Below, one piece after another: positions 12,365 through 23,777 of a stretch of DNA of 64,000 nucleotides. The notes below the pieces were generated by a model. It worked only from the letters and a program-made list of their open reading frames with translations, was not told where the DNA came from and made no database searches. Position numbers and translations under genes: made by a program. Numbering within the stretch: the first letter of the stretch is position 1; each line of letters starts with the position of its first letter. The stretch comes from Bursaphelenchus xylophilus (lineage: Eukaryota > Nematoda > Chromadorea > Rhabditida > Aphelenchoididae), in contig CAJFCV020000005.1 in assembly GCA_904066235.2 (NCBI GenBank), forward strand, positions 496,001-560,000. Direction: 5' to 3'.

Positions 12365-12560
12365 CCGAAACAGGCCTGAAATCTAGGTCCGTCTGTTTGA
12401 TATTCAAAAAAACCTTGTTAAATAATCGATATGACCATGAAAGTTGAAGAACTAGGACAGAAAAACACAGAGAATTTAATGGCGAAAGATTCGTTTTACC
12501 ACACCTAAACATCTTCGCGTTAGGATCCATGAAAAAAAGTTTTTATTTTTTGGAACTCTC
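12365..12560. mobile_element. Fragment of the mariner-like element
   Basis: It matches the right portion of the 6.05-7.25 kb element (sequence around 7090-7245: 'aggtc.gtctgtttg', 'gatccatgaaaaaaagtttt'). No transposase or terminal repeat survives. Confidence 0.6.
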
Positions 12561-12611
12561 TGCCGCTCTCCCCATTTTGCGTACTCTCTCGTCGATAAAG
12601 ATCGCGGAATA

Positions 12612-12769
12612 TCTGTCGGGACAATTGTCGACAATAGCGAGCACAATGTTGCTGCGCCAGTCCCGTCGCTGAACTAAAAAACAATTTGATTTTTTCGCGA
12701 CAAAAATCATTTTCTCGGCAGCGATCCGATTTTCGAAGCGACAGAGTCTTCATTATTTTCCCGACAGAC
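12612..12769. repeat. MITE family A copy
   Basis: The left end is disturbed by a small insertion ('gacaattgtcgac'). The right end TTTTCCCGACAGACTGATA is intact. Confidence 0.75.
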
Positions 12770-13060
12770 TGATAATACTTCTATAAAAAAAGCGTTGTGA
12801 ATATCTCTGTTATCTAGTTGGCACAATTGTGAAGCTGTCCCCAAATTTATACCATTCTGTCTAGTCGGGTTGCGGCGTAGAGTCAGTTCATTAGCGGACT
12901 TTTCTTTGTATCTTGCGTCCGAACTAGAAAACAAGGAAGTAATGGGTTTAAAGCAGGACAATACTGAAGAAAAATACGTCCGGAGGAGTGTTCGGAAATT
13001 TCGCGGGCAAGAAACTGTGAAATGTTCGGAAATTCTGGCTTAGAAATGGGCTTGGACTTT

Positions 13061-13556
13061 TCAGGGGAAGTGTCGTAAGTGCAACGCTCGTATTTTGTTT
13101 AAATTTGGCACGAAGATTGTGCCTCATATATCAAATTTTAGCTCACGTTTTGCTGTAGCAGCCGGGATATTCAACGATCTTTACGGCCTTGTACGCGAAA
13201 GGCCGAGAGAGAGAGAGAGTTGACCAACTTTTGGAATGAAAATCTTGGTTTTTTCTGCAAAGTGCGAGCTAGGAATCTCGCATATGTCGTAGAAAAAATT
13301 ACTCTAATTTTTGTCATGTTTGATTAATATCCGAGCGTCGCGCTTGGAGCACAGGGGCCAATGCGCTAACTGAAAGTTTCCTGAAAATCATAGGACGCAG
13401 CTCGGAGAACTTGCACGGGCGCAGCTCGCGTCTTGGGCGCAGCTCGAAAACAAGCTGAAACTTAGCTCCGGCGAGCTGAAAAACGTTGTTTTCCGAGCTG
13501 CGCCCTAACATTTTCGGCTAACTTTCAGCAACATTCAGTTAGCGCATTGGCCCCTG
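13061..13556. repeat. Partial 450-bp foldback element abutting a small palindromic element
   Basis: The segment 13061-13350 has degenerate ends of the 450-bp family (gaagtgtcgtaagtgcaacg ... gagcgtcgcgcttgga). The adjoining 13352-13556 is a separate palindrome with ends ACAGGGGCCAATGCGCTAAC and complement. It contains several 'gcgcagctcg' repeats. Confidence 0.65.
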
Positions 13557-13561
13557 TTTTT

Positions 13562-13712
13562 AGTCTGTTGGGAAAATAATGAGCACTCTGCCGCATCAAA
13601 AATCGCATCGCTGCCGTGAAAACGAATTGTGTTGCGGCAAAACCAAATTGCTTTTTGCTTCAGCGGCGCGATCGGCGCAGCGACATTGTGCTAATTATTT
13701 CCCCGGCAGACC
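13562..13712. repeat. MITE family A copy
   Basis: Ends TAGTCTGTTGGGAAAATAA and a mutated complement (CCCCGGCAGACCGA). Confidence 0.75.
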
Positions 13713-13723
13713 GATAATTCATC

Positions 13724-14001
13724 TGTCTGTCGGGAAAATAATGTGATGTATCACTTAAAAATGTCAATCCTTGTCGCTAAAAATCCCCAGCTGCGGCTAG
13801 CTGTAAAGTAATAATGGCCGAAGGTGTGACGAATCCACACTATTTTCCCGACAGGCTGAAATCAGTCTGTTGAGGAAATAATGAGACAATTTTGCTGCGT
13901 CAATCGTGCCGCTGAAGTGAAAAGCAATTTGATTTTGCCACGACACAATTAATTTTCTCTGCGGCGATGCGATTTTCGATGCGACAGAGTGCTCATTATT
14001 T
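13724..14001. repeat. Two adjacent MITE copies, family B-like then truncated family A
   Basis: 13724-13858 has GTCTGTCGGGAAAATAATGTG ends with a different core. 13862-14001 starts CAGTCTGTTGAGGAAATAA and stops at 'gctcattattt' without its right terminal repeat. Confidence 0.7.
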
Positions 14002-14410
14002 AGAAAAAGCCCTAATTTTCACCAAATTTTGCCTGGATCCACACGACTTTTGCACTCTTTTTTCTTTTTTTTTAAATTATATTATCTCTAATTTCCAATC
14101 CAAAAATTTGTATTTGATTTCAATTCGATAGCCTTGTTACATTTGGACCGCGTAAAGCAAACATTCCGTAAAAGGTCGCAATAATTCTCCAATTTCATTG
14201 TTTTTCATCGTCTAAATTTCCAGGCCAATTAGAACGAAGGATTCGTTCGCCGCTTTCAGACGTCAGTTTTTCATTTCCGATGTATTACTTGGGGGTTTTA
14301 ATATCTCAAAAAGTACGTCGCACTGTTGTTATACTGTCTGTCTTTCTTCAGAAGTAGTACTGTAAAATTGACGGCGTCAAAAAACGTGTTATTTGCAGTA
14401 GTATGCATTT

Positions 14411-14563
14411 AGTCTGTCGGGAAAATAATGAGCACAATGTCGCTGCGCTGATCGCTGAATTAAAAAGCAATTTGATTTTGTCGCAACACAATTCATTTTC
14501 TCGGCGGCGATGTGATTTTTGATGCCACAGAGCGCTCACTACTTGCATTTCTGCGACAGACTA
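14411..14563. repeat. MITE family A copy
   Basis: Good left end TAGTCTGTCGGGAAAATAAT. The right end is mutated (ctacttgcatttctgcgacagact). Confidence 0.75.
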
Positions 14564-14757
14564 ATACTTTAACAGTTGTTCTTTCCGTCTTGCTCAATCT
14601 TTGGTTTTGGTAAATTATTATGCCTGAGAAAAAAATCATCTAATTTTGTACCAAGTGTCCTAAATGTCTGAGCGTTGCTCTTCCTGTACCTCCATTTTAA
14701 ATACCGCTAAAGTTCTGATCAGATTTTGCTCGCAAAAATAAAAAAACTGTTAGTTAT

Positions 14758-15010
14758 ACAGTGGGGGACCTGATCCAGTGGCAAAAAACGTACCATTTTA
14801 CATCCCGGAGGTATCAAAAATGTGGCAAAATACCTCCATTTCCAAGTGAAACACTACGATTTCAAACGCGCTCTTTTTGTGGGGAAAAGCGCGGGCCCTT
14901 CAAAACGAAGTTTTTTCACTTGGAGAGGGAGGTATTTTGCTGCATTTTTAATACTTCCCGGAGGCAAAATGGTAGGTTTTGGGCCACTGGATCAGGTCTC
15001 TCACTGTACT
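14758..15010. repeat. 250-bp inverted-repeat element, family E
   Basis: Ends CAGTGGGGGACCTGATCCAG and approximate complement (ctggatcaggtctctcactg). Inverted 'ggaggtat' blocks lie inside. Relatives are at 45.1-45.3 and 46.2-47.06 kb. Confidence 0.8.
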
Positions 15011-15519
15011 CGTGGGTATCTCCTTTATCTCTATGTTTTATCAAAGGTTTATGAATCGTTCTTACCTCTTCTTCCAATTCCTTTTGTTTATTTCAAAATC
15101 CAGCCTTCATTGCGTTGTTTGGGAAGCCATGGTACCCTTGATGCACTTCCTGTATTAATATCACCTCTTTTATTTGTTTTTCGAGCCATACATTGAGTGC
15201 AATACAATATGTCCTACAAATGTACCGGAACACCTTTCTCTTAAAATTCCATTTCTTTTTTTGTACTTTGCTCATAATCTCCCCGTTTTCGACCCCAGTA
15301 AACCGCGACGACATCCGACACTATTCATTCGTATGTCCCAATTTAATTGCCCTCCAAATATAACCCGTAAATTTTTCGAATCCTTCAAACTGTCACCTTT
15401 TTAGGCCCGAACTTTCGCTCTTTTCCCACTTCCCCAAAGGGCATTCACAACGATTTCACTGTGGCGAACGATGGGCACGTTCTGAAGCGGATTTCCCCCA
15501 CCGCATCCGAGGCGCAATT

Positions 15520-15678
15520 ATGGCGTTTCTGTTCTCCTGTTGTTATCAGAGCTGCCCCTGGTTGGGGTTTCTTTTGTTCCGCCGAAAGACGCTGACCGCC
15601 GCCGACATGGACCCCGAGCTCGGCGACACGGACTTTCAGCTGGAGATGGGAAGTCTTGGCGAGGTCAAGGAAGGACAG
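15520..15678 (+). CDS. Candidate first exon: Cys-rich hydrophobic N-terminus followed by acidic linker
   Basis: An ATG at 15520 opens 53 codons ending exactly at CAG|GTGAGT (phase 0), in a GC-rich island unlike the flanking DNA. Residues 1-20 (MAFLFSCCYQSCPWLGFLLF) are hydrophobic with three cysteines, then RRK, then an acidic stretch. That order (membrane segment, Cys, basic stop-transfer, acidic linker) is typical of synaptotagmin N-termini. The first C2 exon, at 25452, begins in phase 0 after a TTTTCAG acceptor, so the two could be one gene with a 9.8 kb intron. That joining is inference. A TTTTTAG acceptor about 115 bases upstream could mark the transcript's 5' end. Confidence 0.45.
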
Positions 15679-16409
15679 GTGAGTGGTTTTTGGGGAGTTT
15701 TTTGAAGTGGAAATTTTGGAGGGTACTGTAGGTTTGGGTGGGGTAACTTTGAGGGATTTAGTCATCATTGCAAGTGGGATGATCTCAGGATTAGAAAAGG
15801 TTTCAGCAATTCATTGTGATTTAACATACTAGTCAAAAAAAGTGCATTACCTTTGCACCTTCCCTTTACAGTTTTTTTAACAGACAGATTTTAGTCATCA
15901 TTTTTGAAGAGATGATCTAAGTGGGTCGCAAATTAGATTATGGAAATTTGCCCTCATTTTTATGAATAGATTCTCCAGATTTATACATGCAGCCTCTAAT
16001 GCAAAGAGGTCCAAATCAAACGACCTTTTGTTTGCAGCACGTGGCCTAGGAACGGATAATTTATTCAAAAACAAACAGTTGACCTCAAAAGCCGCGAAAA
16101 CGAACCCTTATGTCTTTGAATTATTCACCGCCCTCCTACTTGCCATGAAATGCAAAAAAGATAGGCCATGCCAAGGATTGAATTCTTGCTCTTTGCAAAG
16201 GCCGCAGCTCTAACAAGGGAAGTCACTTTTTTCGCAGATCGATCCATACTGGTGACCTAGTGGACAGTGAAGGCCTCAGGCTGTGTAAGAAGAATATGGC
16301 GTCCAAAAGTGTTTACGGGCCCTGGGGGCAGAGTTATGGCTCATCAAAGTTCGCGCAAAAAAGGTTCCGAAAAGACCCTCCAAAAAAACGGGATCGGAGA
16401 AGTGAGCTT

Positions 16410-16485
16410 CGGTAGCAGAGTGGTTCGCAGATTTTTCTTTTGTCTGGAAGGGCCAGGGTTCGATTCCTCTTCCCGGCAATTAATA
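16410..16485 (+). pseudogene. tRNA-derived sequence (pol III A and B boxes)
   Basis: TAGCAGAGTGG matches the A-box consensus and GGTTCGATTCC matches the B-box exactly, about 35 bases apart. The acceptor stem does not pair convincingly, so this is a tRNA relic or a SINE-like head and not a working tRNA. Confidence 0.5.
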
Positions 16486-16553
16486 AAAATAATATTGTAA
16501 GAGTAGGGTAAGTTACAAAAAAAATATTTTAAAGTATTTTTTGAAAAATATTA

Positions 16554-16898
16554 TTATCCTGTCGTTAAAAAAATGACGATTTTGTTCATATCGTCACTAA
16601 ATTTATCATCTGCCCAGACAGCAAGCGTTTGACTCAAACGCTTCAGCATGATATCACGATCACCAAGGGCGTCTTCTAAAACATCAGAGATATACATATT
16701 GAGAATCCCAGCCCTACCTTTACGCCAAAGTTCCCGCAGTTTTCTCCAATGATACGGCGTCTTGATCCACCGTAATCGCCGAATTATTCCAGAAATTGAA
16801 TGCGATCCTCGGTGGAAAAATGCCCTCGCATCCCTCACTGTGTCCAAGCTCACAACGTCTTCCCCAAATTTTAACGACAGGATAATAATATTTTTCAA
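16554..16898 (-). CDS. ORF between inverted-repeat arms, possibly captured coding sequence
   Basis: A 114-codon frame fills the unique centre of the inverted-repeat element. Its composition is protein-like rather than AT-driven: VSLDTVRDARAFFHRGS, then a basic YHWRKLRELWRKGRAG region, then an acidic helical MYISDVLEDALGDRD region. I do not recognise the family. No splice sites or upstream start context support expression. It could be a fragment of a host gene caught between the arms or a relic of the element's own protein. Confidence 0.3.
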   Translation of the reverse strand: MKNIIILSLKFGEDVVSLDTVRDARAFFHRGSHSISGIIRRLRWIKTPYHWRKLRELWRKGRAGILNMYISDVLEDALGDRDIMLKRLSQTLAVWADDKFSDDMNKIVIFLTTG

Positions 16899-16988
16899 AA
16901 ATTATTTCAAAACAATTTTTTTTGTAACTTACGCTACTCTTACAATATTATTTTTAGTTATTGCCGGGAAGAGGAATCCGAACCCTGG

Positions 16989-17211
16989 CACGTCAAACTG
17001 AGATAAGCTAAAACAGTCCGGTGAATGGATTGGGAATTTGCCAAAAAAAGACGCGAAAAAACGTTTTGTCGGGGGAGAAATGGGGAATTTTTGGGGCGAG
17101 AGAGTACGTTTTTGCGCGTCTTTTTTCTCTCTTTCTCTGCGAAATAGACGAAGTGTAAAAAACCGATAGCGAAGAGTCTATTCGGGTCACCGGAATCCTC
17201 AGTTTGACGTG
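16989..17211. mobile_element. 223-bp element with CACGTCAAACTGAG ends and 5-bp target duplication
   Basis: Perfect 14-bp terminal inverted repeats CACGTCAAACTGAG are flanked by CCTGG on both sides (16984-16988, 17212-17216). The other arm of the host inverted repeat shows the uninterrupted sequence AACCCTGGCCCTTCC, so the insertion and its duplication are directly visible. There is no coding capacity. Confidence 0.9.
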
Positions 17212-17685
17212 CCTGGCCCTTCCAGACAAAAGAAAAATCTGCGAACCACTCTGCTACCGAAGCTCACTTTTCCGATCCCTTTTTTTGGAGGGTCTTTTCG
17301 GAACCTTTTTTACTCGAACTTTGATGAGCCATAACTCTGCCCTCAGGGCCCGTAAACACTTTTGGACGCCAGATTCTTCTTACACAGCCTGAGGCCTTCA
17401 CTGTCCACTAGGTCACCAGTATGGATCGATCTGCGAAAAAAGTGACTTCCCTTGTAAGTTTGAAGGCCAGATTTTTTTCAAAGTTTTTCTGCAAAGTTCT
17501 CGAACAATAAGATCATCTTGTATGTATTTATTTTTAGTATCTTTGAAGAACTGAAAAAAAAATTTACAAAATTCAATTGAATTCTGTTGGAATTTGAGTA
17601 ATTTTCTCTTCAAAAATTTTGTATTGGTCCCCCCTTACAAAATTTCGTAATTTGTTTCAATTTTTTCAAATTTTGGTAAAAGTTC

Positions 17686-18072
17686 CTTATTTTGGCCACA
17701 ACTTATAACTTTGCGGAAACTGGTCGGAATTAGCCCAAATTTAGCGTGCACGCTCAATTCATCGTTGTCAATGCCCGGACAGTGGATTTAGTTAGTGAGG
17801 TACCTTCTTTTTTACATACCACCTTACCCTTCAAAAACGGCTGCAGCCTGTGATTTTACACTTTATACGATGAAACATGTCCGGAATTAAACTTATTGCC
17901 TCCATATGGAACTGAATCAGTCGTCATAGCCTCCGTAGGTACCCTTAAAACTATAGAGCTATTATAGTAATTCAGTTCCAGCTAGGTCGAAGCGTTTTTT
18001 CCTAACTTTAGTGCCCAAGCTTGGGCGTAGCTCGCGGAGTACCTTTGTTGTGGCCAAAATAAGGAACTTTTT
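17686..18072. repeat. 395-bp inverted-repeat element, family C
   Basis: Same ends (AAAGTTCCTTATTTTGGCC) and interior as the copies at 4930 and 27410, in the opposite orientation to both. Confidence 0.85.
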
Positions 18073-18225
18073 CCCAAATTTTCTGAAAGCCTTGAAAACG
18101 TTCTGGGTTAATCCAAAAAATAAATAAACTTCAAATCTCTTACCTCTGAGCTTCCCCCATATTTACTGCTTTAAAAAGCGGGCCAAAAAGCCAGATTTGT
18201 CAATGCTTTTTGGCCCACCAATCAA

Positions 18226-18360
18226 TCTGTCGGGAAAATAATGAGCACTCTGTCACATCGAAAATCGCATCGCTGCCGAGGAAATGAATTGCATCGCGGC
18301 AAAATCACATCGTTTTTTTCACTTCAACGACGCGAACGGCTTGTTATTTTCCCGACAGCC
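18226..18360. repeat. MITE family A copy
   Basis: Ends AATCTGTCGGGAAAATAATG and complement. The core is about 20 bases short. Confidence 0.8.
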
Positions 18361-18823
18361 TAATATTGTAGGCTTTTTGTCCTTTCTTTGCTCTTGGATT
18401 TGTAGTTTTGACACATTTACTTTTATTTCTTTACATATGTGTATAAAAATAATCTTGTAAAAAAAATATTTTCAAACTACAAAAATAGTTCCTTTTGGAA
18501 TTATCATAAATTGACGCAATTTATGATGATTCCCCAAAGGCAAAATACTTGAATTGTTATCGTTTCCTTCCATTCATACGGTTATTTTGACATTTTTATT
18601 CTTATTATTGAAAGATGGGAGCTGCCGATTTCACGGTTCAGAATTTTTTTGTTTTTTTGTCGGAAAATTAGGGCCTTGGAAGGCAGGCTGAAGATTCATA
18701 CTCGGCTCCGTTTTGCGTTTGGTGGACTTGGCAAGGGAATTTTGGAGGCGTTTGAAAAAATTTTATAGCAGAATTTTTCTAAACTTTACTCGGCCTTTTG
18801 CTACTCGAAGCAAAAAATATTAA

Positions 18824-18969
18824 TGTGTCGGGAAAATAATGAGGATTTGTCGTAGAAAAATGCCTCGTCTCGTTGTAGTCGCGCTCCAAATCAGCAGCCA
18901 TGGCTAGCCGTCGCAAAGCGATGATGAGCGATTCCAGCAACGAATCCACATTTTTTTCCCGACAGACTG
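18824..18969. repeat. MITE family B copy
   Basis: It shares TGTCGGGAAAATAATG ends with family A, but the next bases are 'aggatttgtcg' and the core differs ('agccatggctagccgtcgc'). Confidence 0.8.
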
Positions 18970-19020
18970 ATATGGTAAAAATATTATAAAAAAGCGAGCT
19001 TTGGCTAGGTTGAAAAATCA

Positions 19021-19200
19021 ATCTGTCGGGAAAAAAAATGTGGGTTCGTCGCGCCTTGAAGAAAAAACTAAATTTATTTTCATTTTTTTGGCAATTCTGG
19101 CATTGTGTTGCAATTTTGAATCTTTCTCAGCGTGCTGGAGATTTGGTGCGCGACTGGAACGAGGCGAAACATTTTGTGGCGAAAAATGCGCATTATTGTC
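19021..19200. repeat. Degenerate MITE family B copy
   Basis: Left end ATCTGTCGGGAAAAAAAATG. The right end is decayed to 'gcgcattattgtcccacaaca'. Confidence 0.55.
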
Positions 19201-19839
19201 CCACAACAGAGAATTTTGTCATAGCGAAGTTTCATTCTAGATTAGGCCTTGAACTCGAGCCCTTATCATGTTTTTAGGCCATTTTTGGCAAAAATATATA
19301 AACCTTTTAAAGTATGGTGAAACATTTTTGCAATTCTCTCAAGATACTTACATAAGCAGCGTCTACTATTAAATCGGTCATACCCTATAATCTTTTCCTT
19401 CACCTGACACTCTCCTCATCCATTTTCTCTCCTCCATTTCACGTCAGACGTTCCGAGAAGCCCCGAAAAATGGCCAAGAACGTTCAAGTTGAGCGCGGTT
19501 AAAACGCCTATGTTTTTGCAGTAAAAAATAATTTCTGATGCCTATTACTTGTTTTGGTCTGCCCCGAAAGTCGATTAGGTTTTAAAATGAACTTCAAAAA
19601 AAGCTCTTATGAATGCCTGCCTTTTAAGGGAATTTTAGATGTTTTGTTTTGAGCAATCTTTGGGGGGTTCCTTTGAAATTTGAAAAGCAGAAAGAAAAGA
19701 TCATTTCCGAGAACGGTCTTTGTAAAAAAATTGAGGCGGAAGGAGCTTGGAGGATTTTCCCATGAGAAATTTTGTTTTGTTTTTTCAAGTTTGATTGTGC
19801 TCTTCTACGTGGGGTGCCGCTATATTAGTATTATCATAA

Positions 19840-20345
19840 AGTGCATGGACATTTATTGCGGCCCGCTCCGTGCACAATAAAATCTCCATCTTGCACCGTG
19901 CAGTTCATTTTTTTTTTTTGGTTTTTGCACTGTGCGGTGAAATATCGCGGCGACAAATTCAAGTTTCAGCAACGACATTTGTCGCGGCCCGCACCGTGCA
20001 CAAAAAAATCTACGTCTTGCACCGTGCATTTCAAATTTTTTTTTGGTTTTTGCGCTTGCGGTGAAATATCGCTGCGACGTATTGCACAGTGCAAAACGTT
20101 TTTTTTAAGGTTTGCACAGTGCACAAAAATGAAAAATGCACTGTGCGTTCGCGACAAGCGCGGGAAACAGTTCAAAAAGCACTTACGAAAGGGAAAAAAT
20201 GTCCTTTGCACCGTGCAACCGGTTTTTTTTTTGAAGTTTGCACAGTGCACAAAAATGAAAAATGCACTGTGCGTTAGCGACAAGCGTAAGAAAAGGTTCA
20301 AAATGGACTGTGTGGAAGGGAAAAAATTTCCATGCACTTTACGAA
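19840..20345. repeat. Cluster of TGCACTGTGCA palindromic motifs
   Basis: About ten gcac(t/c/a)gtgc motifs are separated by T-rich spacers and 'gttcgcgacaagcg'. It is clearly related to 8600-8940. Long shadow ORFs here result from the repeat. Confidence 0.65.
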
Positions 20346-20538
20346 AATACGAATAAAAGGGCCTAATTACCATGTGGTCGAAGGCTAACAAAAATTCGAA
20401 TATTTTCGCGTGCTTTGTAGCGGGAAGCTTTAGCTCCATTCAGAGGCAAAGTTTCACCAAAAAAATTATCTGTGTCCTTACGAAGAATTTTGAACGAAAT
20501 GTCACAAGAATCCTTTTAAGCGAAAAATTTTTCTGTAT

Positions 20539-20689
20539 CAGTCTGTCGGGAAAGTAATGTGGATTTGTCGTGCCTTGGAATGGCTCATGATCGCTCTGCA
20601 ACGGCAAGCCGCACCATGGTGGGCGACTGCGGAAAACCGAGACATTTTTGCACTTTTGCCAAGCCACATTATTTTCCCGACAAACCGAT
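20539..20689. repeat. MITE family B copy
   Basis: Left end CAGTCTGTCGGGAAAGTAAT followed by 'gtggatttgtcg'. Right end CCACATTATTTTCCCGACAA. Confidence 0.8.
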
Positions 20690-20692
20690 AAA

Positions 20693-22100
20693 TTTATGTA
20701 GATCTTATAACACACCGCTTGTAGTCATGGAAGTGCGAACCGTGAAAGCTGTTTACGGCAAGCGAAAATGTTCAGAAATGTTGTTTTGGGATGCATAAAA
20801 TATGCGAAATTTATTTGCAAAGTCAGCAGACTATTTTGGCGTGGGTCCTCGAATTTTTAATGTTTTTGGGACAGTCGTTGAAGAAAAGTATAAAGTGCTG
20901 TTTTGTTTTTGATTTCACTGAGGAGATGCTGGAAATGAGGCGTTCAGATTTTGATGAGATTTGGCAGAAACAGCCGGTAACATTGATGTGCGTTAGAATT
21001 TTACTATGCCATTTTTTGAGTTGAAGTAATACTGTGGGCCATCTTGAACCACCCTATAAAATATTTTTGAAAAATATGTCATGATGACGGAATTATGACA
21101 AATTTATTGACTTGAAGAAAACGGTGTAAAACGTCCATTCTTTTGCAACCGGCGGGCAACCACTTTGCGGGCAGTAAAAATGATCACGGAGATTCTGCGG
21201 GAGTGTTTGGAAATCAGCCAACATTTTTTTAATTTTATTTTACAACAGAAAATTCTAACGATGAGACTTTTCAGTTAGATGTTGCGAATTGGTTTTCCAG
21301 GTGTATCAATGGCTTGAATAATAACCATAGGATTAAACAGGCATTTTTAGACGTTCAGAAATCATTTTTTGGAAGACAAACTCCCATAGCTTTGAAAGCG
21401 GTGGATGAATTTAATAGATTCGTGTTTTTATCAATACCGAAAAGTTGTCGACGAAAAATTTGTAACATACTATAGGTAGATTCCGGTAGAAAAATTGTAA
21501 TTGTAATTCTAATCGGTAAATTTCGGCTGCTTACGGTATTAACAACATTTTTAAGCCATCTTTTTTAAACACAATACCCCAAAGCTTTTAAAAAACGTTA
21601 GTTTAGTTAGGCTTCTACTTTTTCCCCATTTTCAACTGCACATTCACGTTTTCAAACACCTTTTGTGCCTACGTACGGCTCATCCTCTAAAACATTCGTC
21701 ATCCTTCAAGTGTTTTGGCTCAAGTGGTACTGCTTTGTCCCGAAAAAGTTGAGAAAAACTTCCTCAAATCGGATTACCCCCTGAATTTTTCAACACGGAT
21801 GTCTCCTCTCTTTGTCTATTGTTGGCGGAGATTTTTGGCCGTTCCGCTTCAAATGTGCCTCTAAATAGGCGGAGGGAATCCAATTTTGAAACTTTTTTGG
21901 CGAACGGGAAACTGAGTAGAACTTGAGGCGGAAAACGGGGGTCTGAATCGGAAATCGTGCCGATTAGAGATTGCGATGGCCTTGTTGTTGTTCCTGTTGG
22001 GTTCAGAGAACATTATATTTGATTCTGTATGAATATATGGGTAGGTTATGGCATGCTAAGCTTGGTATACAATATTTTCGAGATGAAAAGCCTTTTTTAT
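20693..22100. other. No supportable gene
   Basis: Unique AT-rich DNA with no repeat I recognise and no ORF with exon features. If 15520 and 25452 belong to one gene, this is intronic. Confidence 0.35.
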
Positions 22101-22101
22101 T

Positions 22102-22250
22102 AGTCTGTCGGGAAAATAATGAGCATTCTGTCGCATCGAAAATCGCATCGTCGCCGAGAAAATGAGTTGTGTCGAGGAAAAATCAAATTGCTTTTTACTT
22201 CAGCGTCGCGATCGGCGCAGCAACACTGTGCTCATTATTTTTTCGACAGA
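22102..22250. repeat. MITE family A copy
   Basis: Ends TAGTCTGTCGGGAAAATAAT and TTTTTTCGACAGACT enclose the canonical core. Confidence 0.85.
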
Positions 22251-22252
22251 CT

Positions 22253-23619
22253 GGTAATGTCTTGGCCAATTTTTTTTACCATGTGACTATTTGTAACGGC
22301 ACAATTGTTTTTTCTTTTGAATGAAGCAGGAACATCTTTAAATAGACCACACTTTAATCCCACGATATGTTGGCTCTTCCCTTATTGGCATAGCCGAGAT
22401 ATTCAACAATCTTTATCGAGGGAAGTAAAAACAAAATGAGGAGTAACGGTCACAGAAAAGATCCTTTTTTCACTCTCTTCTTTGTTGTTTTTTTGTTTGA
22501 TGAGCGACGAATGCTTTATCTTTCAATAGACAGTTAGTTTTAACTTTTTTCTTTTTCATTTTTTGTCTTTCCCGCTCTCCTCAATTTCTATAGCCACTGG
22601 CAAAGATTGCTGATTATCTCAGCCGCTTTTTCAAAGGCTGAGCTAAAATTTGCAACGATTGATAGTCAGTCTATGCATCGAATGTATGCCAAATTTGGAG
22701 AAGATCCAGCCATTTTCCTGTGAGCTCTTGGCATTTTTTTACTTTGGCCTCCATTTCAATCGCCTTTCACAAGTTGAACCAAAAAAGGTCCAAAAAACTT
22801 CTCCTACACCCTTTTGATTCTATTAATCATGTTCGAACAAACAACTTGTCGTATGTTCTCCGATCCCTAACCGCTTTTTCCTTCCCCCAACCCTCTTTTT
22901 GCGTCGTATTTTGCCTTAATTTCCCATGCATTGCGGCGTCGTTGAGCCGAATTGGAATATATCCATTTCGGCGCTAACTCATGGCCTCTCACTGATTTGT
23001 TTGCCCTTGGCGGATCGCATTTCGGCCTCGATGTGCATGTCAACCGGCCATTTTCGCATTTTAATTCCGACGTTTCGTATAATGGGGCCGGAAATTTGAA
23101 TTTCCGCCAATTTTGCAGTTTTTTTCAAACCCTCAACCTTAATGTGTAAAACGTAAATGGCGTATGCGTTGTGTGCATTAGCGGTACGTTGTGTACATTA
23201 GCGACTAATGCCCTGCGGGGTTTATTGCTATTTTTGGCGACGATTGTAGCGTGGTTTACGATCAGTTGGGCATTGATGAAAGCGGATTGCGGAGGGGTTT
23301 TCGGATTTGCCCGAATACGAAAAAAGGGCTGCGAAAAGAGGATTACGGTAACAAAAATTTGGGGTGTTGTAAAATTGGAATTTTCATAGTGACACGGAAG
23401 TACAAGCGAAATTAGATTTTTGATGTCGTTTCATTTAGCCGTTGTATTATACATAATATATTTATGACAATATTTATACGATTTTTTTGGAAAATTAAAT
23501 TTCTCAAAGGGCGATTGACATATTTTCTCAAAATTTGACCGGTATGTTATAGTATGTAGTCTACATTGCAATCTCCAAAAAAATTGGCTTGCAATTTGCT
23601 GCGGCAGTCGAGATAAGGA
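22253..23619. other. No supportable gene
   Basis: ORFs at 22720-22977 and 22952-23149 are open but lack exon borders or family similarity. A 450-bp-family-like stretch is visible near 22560-22720 ('ccgctctcctca', 'tagtctatgcatcg'). Confidence 0.3.
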
Positions 23620-23626
23620 AGTATCT

Positions 23627-23777
23627 TTCAGTCGGGAAAAAAGCTATTTTCGCAGCAAAATCTCTCGTCTTGTCGCAGTGATCGGCAAAATATCCAGGCG
23701 CGGTCAGCCATCACAAAATGATGACGGACGATTCAAAAAAAATGATGTTGAAATCCACGTTATTTTCCCGACAGACT
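23627..23777. repeat. MITE family B-like copy
   Basis: The decayed left end (TTTCAGTCGGGAAAAAAGC) and good right end TTATTTTCCCGACAGACT flank a B-type core (agccatcacaaaatgatga). Confidence 0.7.

Larger units (their letters stand above)
16219..17452. mobile_element. 1.2-kb inverted-repeat element with tRNA-like arms and an internal ORF
   Basis: The arms (about 16219-16562 and 16876-17452) are inverted copies of each other, beginning 'ggaagtcacttttttcgcag'. Each arm carries a tRNA-like stretch: plus-strand 16410-16485 has an A-box TAGCAGAGTGG and an exact B-box GGTTCGATTCC. The right arm is interrupted by a separate 223-bp insertion. The central 310 bases hold an open frame on the minus strand, described separately. 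No known transposase is visible. Confidence 0.7.

Noticed and set aside
19841..20439. 171- and 157-codon ORFs on opposite strands
   Set aside because: Same cause: they translate the second TGCACTGTGCA cluster.
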